A stretch of 64,000 nt of DNA from an uncultured bacterium (GTDB taxonomy: Bacteria; Cyanobacteriota; Vampirovibrionia; Gastranaerophilales; Gastranaerophilaceae). Within the stretch, counting starts at the first letter, position 1; each line of letters starts with the position of its first letter. A model generated the notes under the pieces. The model saw only the letters and a program-made list of their open reading frames with translations, was not told where the DNA came from and ran no database searches. A program made the translations under genes and the position numbers. Shown piece after piece: positions 60,617 through 64,000 of the stretch. The stretch is from assembly GCA_949298985.1 (NCBI GenBank), contig CASFYV010000005.1:1-64000 (forward strand). The letters run 5' to 3'.

Positions 60617-61108
60617 TTATTCAATTCTTTCTAACATTACTACAACTTGAGCTTCAATAGCGAGTTTTTCTCCAACGGCGTCTAATTGTTCTTTAGTTTT
60701 AGCTTTTATAGATATATCTGTTTTTGAAAGTCCTAGTAGTGGAGCTAGGATTTTTTTCATTTTTGGTATATATGGCATCATTTTTGGAGCTTGTGCAATT
60801 ATATTAGCATCAATGTTATTAATCCAATAACCTTCTGCTTGTATAATATCGTAGACGTTTTTTAGTAACACTAAACTGTCAGCATCTTTAAATCTATCAT
60901 CTGTATCAGGGAATAAAGTTCCAATATCATCCATGGCTAAAGCTCCTAATAGGCTGTCAATTATTGCATGTACTAAAACATCAGCATCTGAATGTCCTAA
61001 AAGACCTTTTTCGTAAGGGATTTCTAAACCGCCGACTATAAGCTTTCTTCCTTCTACTAACTTATGTATATCGTACCCTAAGCCTATTCTATATTTTTGT
61101 TCTGCCAT
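60617..61108 (-). CDS. ispF: 2-C-methyl-D-erythritol 2,4-cyclodiphosphate synthase
   Basis: 163 residues. GLGYDIHKLVEGRKLIVGG holds the zinc Asp-His, LLGHSDADVLVHAIIDSLLGA the third ligand, and MDDIGTLFPDTD and KDADSLVLL follow. It forms the cyclodiphosphate in the MEP isoprenoid pathway, to which the DXS-like enzyme at 14.2 kb would also contribute. I used the ATG at 61108, with GGGAG 8 nt upstream. A TTG two codons earlier is also open. Confidence 0.95.
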   Translation of the reverse strand: MAEQKYRIGLGYDIHKLVEGRKLIVGGLEIPYEKGLLGHSDADVLVHAIIDSLLGALAMDDIGTLFPDTDDRFKDADSLVLLKNVYDIIQAEGYWINNIDANIIAQAPKMMPYIPKMKKILAPLLGLSKTDISIKAKTKEQLDAVGEKLAIEAQVVVMLERIE

Positions 61109-61296
61109 ATACAAGACTCCCTTCTGATAACTTCCTATATACTTATACTACCACATTATAAATACTTAATAACGAAAATTGTTTATTTTGTATTAATCTT
61201 AATATTTCTTAATAAAAAGCTTAAAAAAGTCAAATTTTCTACTTTGATATACTTTATATATATGTAAGAGATATTTAAAAAGAGAGAGTAAGTAAA

Positions 61297-61542
61297 ATGA
61301 CAACAACATATGATGCTATTGAAAGAAATAAAAAACCTGTAGGAACAATAGAAATTCCAGAAAATTTTCATAAATATTATTTAAATAAGCAAGATAGACA
61401 AATGAGATTTAATAATGGTGGAGATCCAATTTACGCGATTTTCGATAAAATAGACAATCGTCCGTTATCAAAGATTACAAAAGATTTTTTCAAAGAGTTA
61501 GCAGATGATTCTATCAGATTTGTTTCTTCATTAGTTAAATAA
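61297..61542 (+). CDS. Small hypothetical protein
   Basis: 81 residues, unknown function. It starts MTTTYDAIERNKKPVGTIEI, with a compact strand-rich centre and a C-terminal helix (PLSKITKDFFKELADDSIRF). No signal peptide or membrane segment. AGAGAGAG precedes the ATG by about 10 nt, a weak to moderate site. It is a lone gene between ispF (divergent) and the convergent YkgJ-like gene, whose stop is 2 nt away. Confidence 0.6.
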   Translation: MTTTYDAIERNKKPVGTIEIPENFHKYYLNKQDRQMRFNNGGDPIYAIFDKIDNRPLSKITKDFFKELADDSIRFVSSLVK

Positions 61543-61544
61543 AA

Positions 61545-62111
61545 TTATTCAAATTCTTCTTTAAGCCATTCTATAAGAGCTTTATCTTCTCCAAAATATA
61601 GATTAAATTCTTTTTCGAAGTTTTTGTTTCTAAGATAATTTCGTTCTATATTAAAAGCTAAAGGTTCTGTTCCATCTTCTGATTTTTTTATGATTTTATT
61701 TTTTTCTTTATCAAATACATTAGAATAATTGAGATCTATATTGACACAGAAAGGTATTCTTTTTTTATTATTTTTGTCATAAGAAATTAGTCCAAAGGTT
61801 CTACAAATAATAGCTCTTGCAGGATATACAGTACAAATATCGTTTATTAAAAAAGGGCATTCATACATTTTTGTTCTGGAATTTTTTATAAGTTTATTAA
61901 TTTTTTCATTGATTTGATCTTTAATATTTTCATCAAGTTCGTTATAGTATAACATAAGATAAACAAACTCTAGTTCTGAAATGGGATATTCTCCTTCTTT
62001 GCAACAATAAGCACAACCTTTTTTACATTTTATGAAAGGTGTTTGGGATTTGAACATTTTTGTTAAAGATTTATCAATGAATTCTAGGTATTTTTTATAT
62101 CTTTCAATCAT
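61545..62111 (-). CDS. YkgJ-family cysteine-cluster protein
   Basis: 188 residues. The family signature is complete: CKKGCAYCC (Cys29, 33, 36, 37), then YECPFLINDICTVYPARAIICRTFG with further cysteines, and FCVNIDLNY. The cysteines likely bind a zinc or an Fe-S cluster. The biochemical role of the family is not settled. It overlaps the YihY/BrkB gene by 8 nt and lies downstream of the NrnA-like gene, forming a three-gene run. Confidence 0.85.
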   Translation of the reverse strand: MIERYKKYLEFIDKSLTKMFKSQTPFIKCKKGCAYCCKEGEYPISELEFVYLMLYYNELDENIKDQINEKINKLIKNSRTKMYECPFLINDICTVYPARAIICRTFGLISYDKNNKKRIPFCVNIDLNYSNVFDKEKNKIIKKSEDGTEPLAFNIERNYLRNKNFEKEFNLYFGEDKALIEWLKEEFE

Positions 62112-62988
62112 TATTTTTAGAATTTCGTATTTGTTTAATTTCGTGATAACGTTCTAGCTTATTATATAATTGAGAATTTATTTCTCCACCAATTAAAATC
62201 AATATTGATGTATAGTATAACCACATCATCATAACAGCAAATCCTGCAATGGTTCCGTATACAAAGTTATATGTATGTAAATTGTTTATATAAATAGAAA
62301 AAAGCCAAGAACCTAAAAGCCAAGAAATACAAAAGAATAAAGAACCAGGGAAAGCACTGTGTCTACGTAATTTTTCATTTCCACTTAGATCTGGGAGTAT
62401 ATAATAGCTTAAATATGCCATTATAAACAGAGTTAGAAATGCAACCGGCCAACGGATAAATAACATAATATCAGCGGAATGTTGTGTTGTGCCGAGATAT
62501 GCAACTAGGAATTTTGTAATAACTTTTCCAAATACGATGGTTGTAATGCTCAAAAAAAGTACTAATGTATTAACAAAAACCATAATTAATGCTAATAATC
62601 TGGAATATAAAAAGTTTCGAGTTTCTTTGACTTTATAGGCTCTGTTAAGTCCTTTTGCGACAATTGCCATCGTATTAGTTGATAGGAACAATGTAATGCA
62701 GAATCCTAAAATTGCTACAAGACCTCCTTTTTTGAAGAAAAATACTTCGTTTAATACGGTATTTACCACATAAAACACATCGTGTGGCATAATATTTTGC
62801 ATAAATATAAATATTGGTTGCATAAAATATTGTTTTCCAATATATCCGAATAATGCTGTTAAAAAAAGGAATAAAGGACAAATCCCTATACAAAGCATAA
62901 ATCCCATTTCTGCAGCCATGCCAAAAAAATCATGCTCAACTACTGAATTTATTATATTTCTAAGTGTTTTAAATTGATATTTTTTCAT
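62104..62988 (-). CDS. YihY/virulence factor BrkB-family membrane protein
   Basis: 294 residues with six hydrophobic segments. Family features are the start (AAEMGFMLCIGICPLFLFLTALFG), LGFCITLFLSTNTMAIVAKGLN, and the ending FAVMMMWLYYTSILILIGGEIN. Often mis-named RNase BN. The transport or envelope role is not established. Overlaps of 4 nt upstream (NrnA-like) and 8 nt downstream (YkgJ-like) show tight coupling. Confidence 0.88.
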   Translation of the reverse strand: MKKYQFKTLRNIINSVVEHDFFGMAAEMGFMLCIGICPLFLFLTALFGYIGKQYFMQPIFIFMQNIMPHDVFYVVNTVLNEVFFFKKGGLVAILGFCITLFLSTNTMAIVAKGLNRAYKVKETRNFLYSRLLALIMVFVNTLVLFLSITTIVFGKVITKFLVAYLGTTQHSADIMLFIRWPVAFLTLFIMAYLSYYILPDLSGNEKLRRHSAFPGSLFFCISWLLGSWLFSIYINNLHTYNFVYGTIAGFAVMMMWLYYTSILILIGGEINSQLYNKLERYHEIKQIRNSKNND

Positions 62989-63932
62989 AAATTAATTTCA
63001 TCTAAAATCTTTTTAATACTATCTTTTATATTTGCTTTTATTGTACAGCCGGCGGCAAATGTATGTCCACCACCGCCAAATTTTGAACAAATAGCTGCAA
63101 CATCTGTTTTTTTACTTCTCATAGATATTTTCGTAAGTTTTGTATCTACCTCTTTTAAAACAAAAGATACTTCTGTAGTTTCAATTGCTCTTAAAGTTTC
63201 AGCTATTCCATCTGTATAATCATCTCCTGCAGAGAATTTTTCTAAGTCTTTTTTATAAACTGTTGTATATGCAATTTTACTGTCTTCTGAAAAAACAGCT
63301 TTATTTACACAATAGTTTTGGAATAATACAAAGTTTTTTGTTTTTGTTTCATAACATTGCTTATAAATAAAATTCGGATTTGCACCAAAATCAATTAAAT
63401 CAGCAGCTGCTCTTAAAGTATTAGATGAAGTGTTTTCAAACCTAAAATTGCCCGTATCAGTCATTATTGCTGTATAAAGAGCTATTGCGATGTCTTTATC
63501 AAGTTTCCAATTGTTGGTTTTAAAATAGTTGAATAAAACTTCTCCGCAAGAACTGGCATTAGGTTCAATAATTTGGTAATCACCAAATTTTGGATTTGTT
63601 TTGTGATGATCAATATTAATTGTACATTTTGCCTTGTCAAAAAATATTTTAGAATCCATAACTCTATCTATAGCAGCAACATCAAGAGTTATAACTAAAT
63701 CATAAACAAGAGATTTATCAAAATATCTTTGGGCTAAATCAATATTAGGCAAGAATTTATAATTGTAAGGGATATTTGATACGACGTTCATATCAGCTTT
63801 TTTCTTAAAACGATTATAAATCATTTTATAGAGAGCACACATAGAACCTAAAGTATCCCCATCAGGGTTCATATGTGTTAATAATAATATTTTTTTTGAA
63901 GATTTTATGATATTATCTAAATTACAGTTCAT
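62985..63932 (-). CDS. nrnA: NrnA-like DHH-family phosphoesterase
   Basis: 315 residues. The DHH domain shows LLTHMNPDGDTLGS (His20, Asp24, Asp26), LVITLDVAA, and INIDHHKTN (Asp108-His109-His110). The DHHA1 domain ends FGGGGHTFAAGCTI. NrnA enzymes degrade nano-RNA and often dephosphorylate pAp. Whether both activities are present cannot be told. First gene of the minus-strand run. It diverges from the partial gene at the window's edge. Confidence 0.9.
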   Translation of the reverse strand: MNCNLDNIIKSSKKILLLTHMNPDGDTLGSMCALYKMIYNRFKKKADMNVVSNIPYNYKFLPNIDLAQRYFDKSLVYDLVITLDVAAIDRVMDSKIFFDKAKCTINIDHHKTNPKFGDYQIIEPNASSCGEVLFNYFKTNNWKLDKDIAIALYTAIMTDTGNFRFENTSSNTLRAAADLIDFGANPNFIYKQCYETKTKNFVLFQNYCVNKAVFSEDSKIAYTTVYKKDLEKFSAGDDYTDGIAETLRAIETTEVSFVLKEVDTKLTKISMRSKKTDVAAICSKFGGGGHTFAAGCTIKANIKDSIKKILDEINL

Positions 63933-63951
63933 TACAATATAGTACCATAAA

Positions 63952-64000
63952 ATGAAAAAAATTCTCTATACAGATTTTGAAGGAGTTGATACCGTCATAA
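63952..64000 (+). CDS. Start of a gene cut by the window edge
   Basis: An ATG opens MKKILYTDFEGVDTV and the frame continues past the end of the window. Only 16 codons are visible, so no function is assigned. No ribosome-binding site is present. A TATAGT (63938-63943) lies 8 nt before the ATG, which would give a nearly leaderless mRNA. Confidence 0.5.
   Translation, partial: MKKILYTDFEGVDTVI

Overview
The window looks like chromosome from a gut-type, non-photosynthetic relative of cyanobacteria (Candidatus Gastranaerophilales / Melainabacteria). This is an inference. The DNA is very AT-rich. The cell envelope is Gram-negative (lpxD, lpxC, fabZ, lptB, an LptF/G permease, a heptose-1-phosphate adenylyltransferase). 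One gene strongly resembles the cyanobacterial clock-input Fe-S protein LdpA. There are many lineage-type membrane and N-terminally tagged proteins of unknown function. Neither tRNA gene encodes its CCA end, in keeping with a CCA-adding enzyme gene in the window.

Layout. 0-6.8 kb: tRNA-Ser(GCT), a pair of small membrane proteins, a short lipoamide-dehydrogenase-like flavoprotein, an exported NTF2-like protein, aspartate kinase, and the first of two 'MGMAASQAR' proteins. 6.8-16 kb: a 900-residue GT5-like protein with a membrane tail, a GNAT-like protein with a tail-anchored partner, glmS, a 54-residue protein, ahcY, and a divergent DXS. 16-24.5 kb: a cupin, a UmuC-type polymerase with a small partner, gdhA, an LdpA-like protein, a HAD phosphatase, and a serine operon (class V aminotransferase, serA, SerB-like phosphatase). 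24.5-30.7 kb: a GT35 phosphorylase lacking the PLP lysine, a tyrosine phosphatase, a CCA-adding enzyme, rsmE, and a MATE transporter. 30.7-38.3 kb: a cobalamin riboswitch ahead of a two-gene unknown membrane operon, then two more large membrane proteins flanking udp and an ArsB/NhaD permease. 38.5-46 kb: rplS, rbgA, tag, dnaB, proS, ribF, a formyltransferase, and tRNA-Gln(TTG) with a duplicated 3' end. 46-54 kb: a Met/Tyr/Gly-rich protein, lptB with an LptF/G permease and a phosphodiester glycosidase, an HTH protein opposite a small acidic protein, rplJ-rplL with a long leader, and GT39 and GT2 glycosyltransferases. 54-64 kb: the second 'MGMAASQAR' protein, dapB-asd, rfaE2-lpxD-lpxC-fabZ, ispF, a YkgJ-like protein, a YihY/BrkB protein and an NrnA-like phosphoesterase.

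How the genes fit together. Lysine/threonine precursors (lysC, dapB, asd), serine (three-gene operon), amino-sugar supply (glmS), lipid A and heptose assembly, and the MEP isoprenoid route (ispF, DXS-like) are represented. The main candidate for an undescribed system is the cobalamin-riboswitch operon at 30.76-33.10 kb. It encodes a protein with an N-terminal Cys/His cluster and a multi-membrane-segment protein, with no recognised B12 gene. Other odd signals are two glycogen-type enzymes with substituted catalytic residues, a recurring short N-terminal tag on unrelated proteins, and a set of apparently leaderless promoters.
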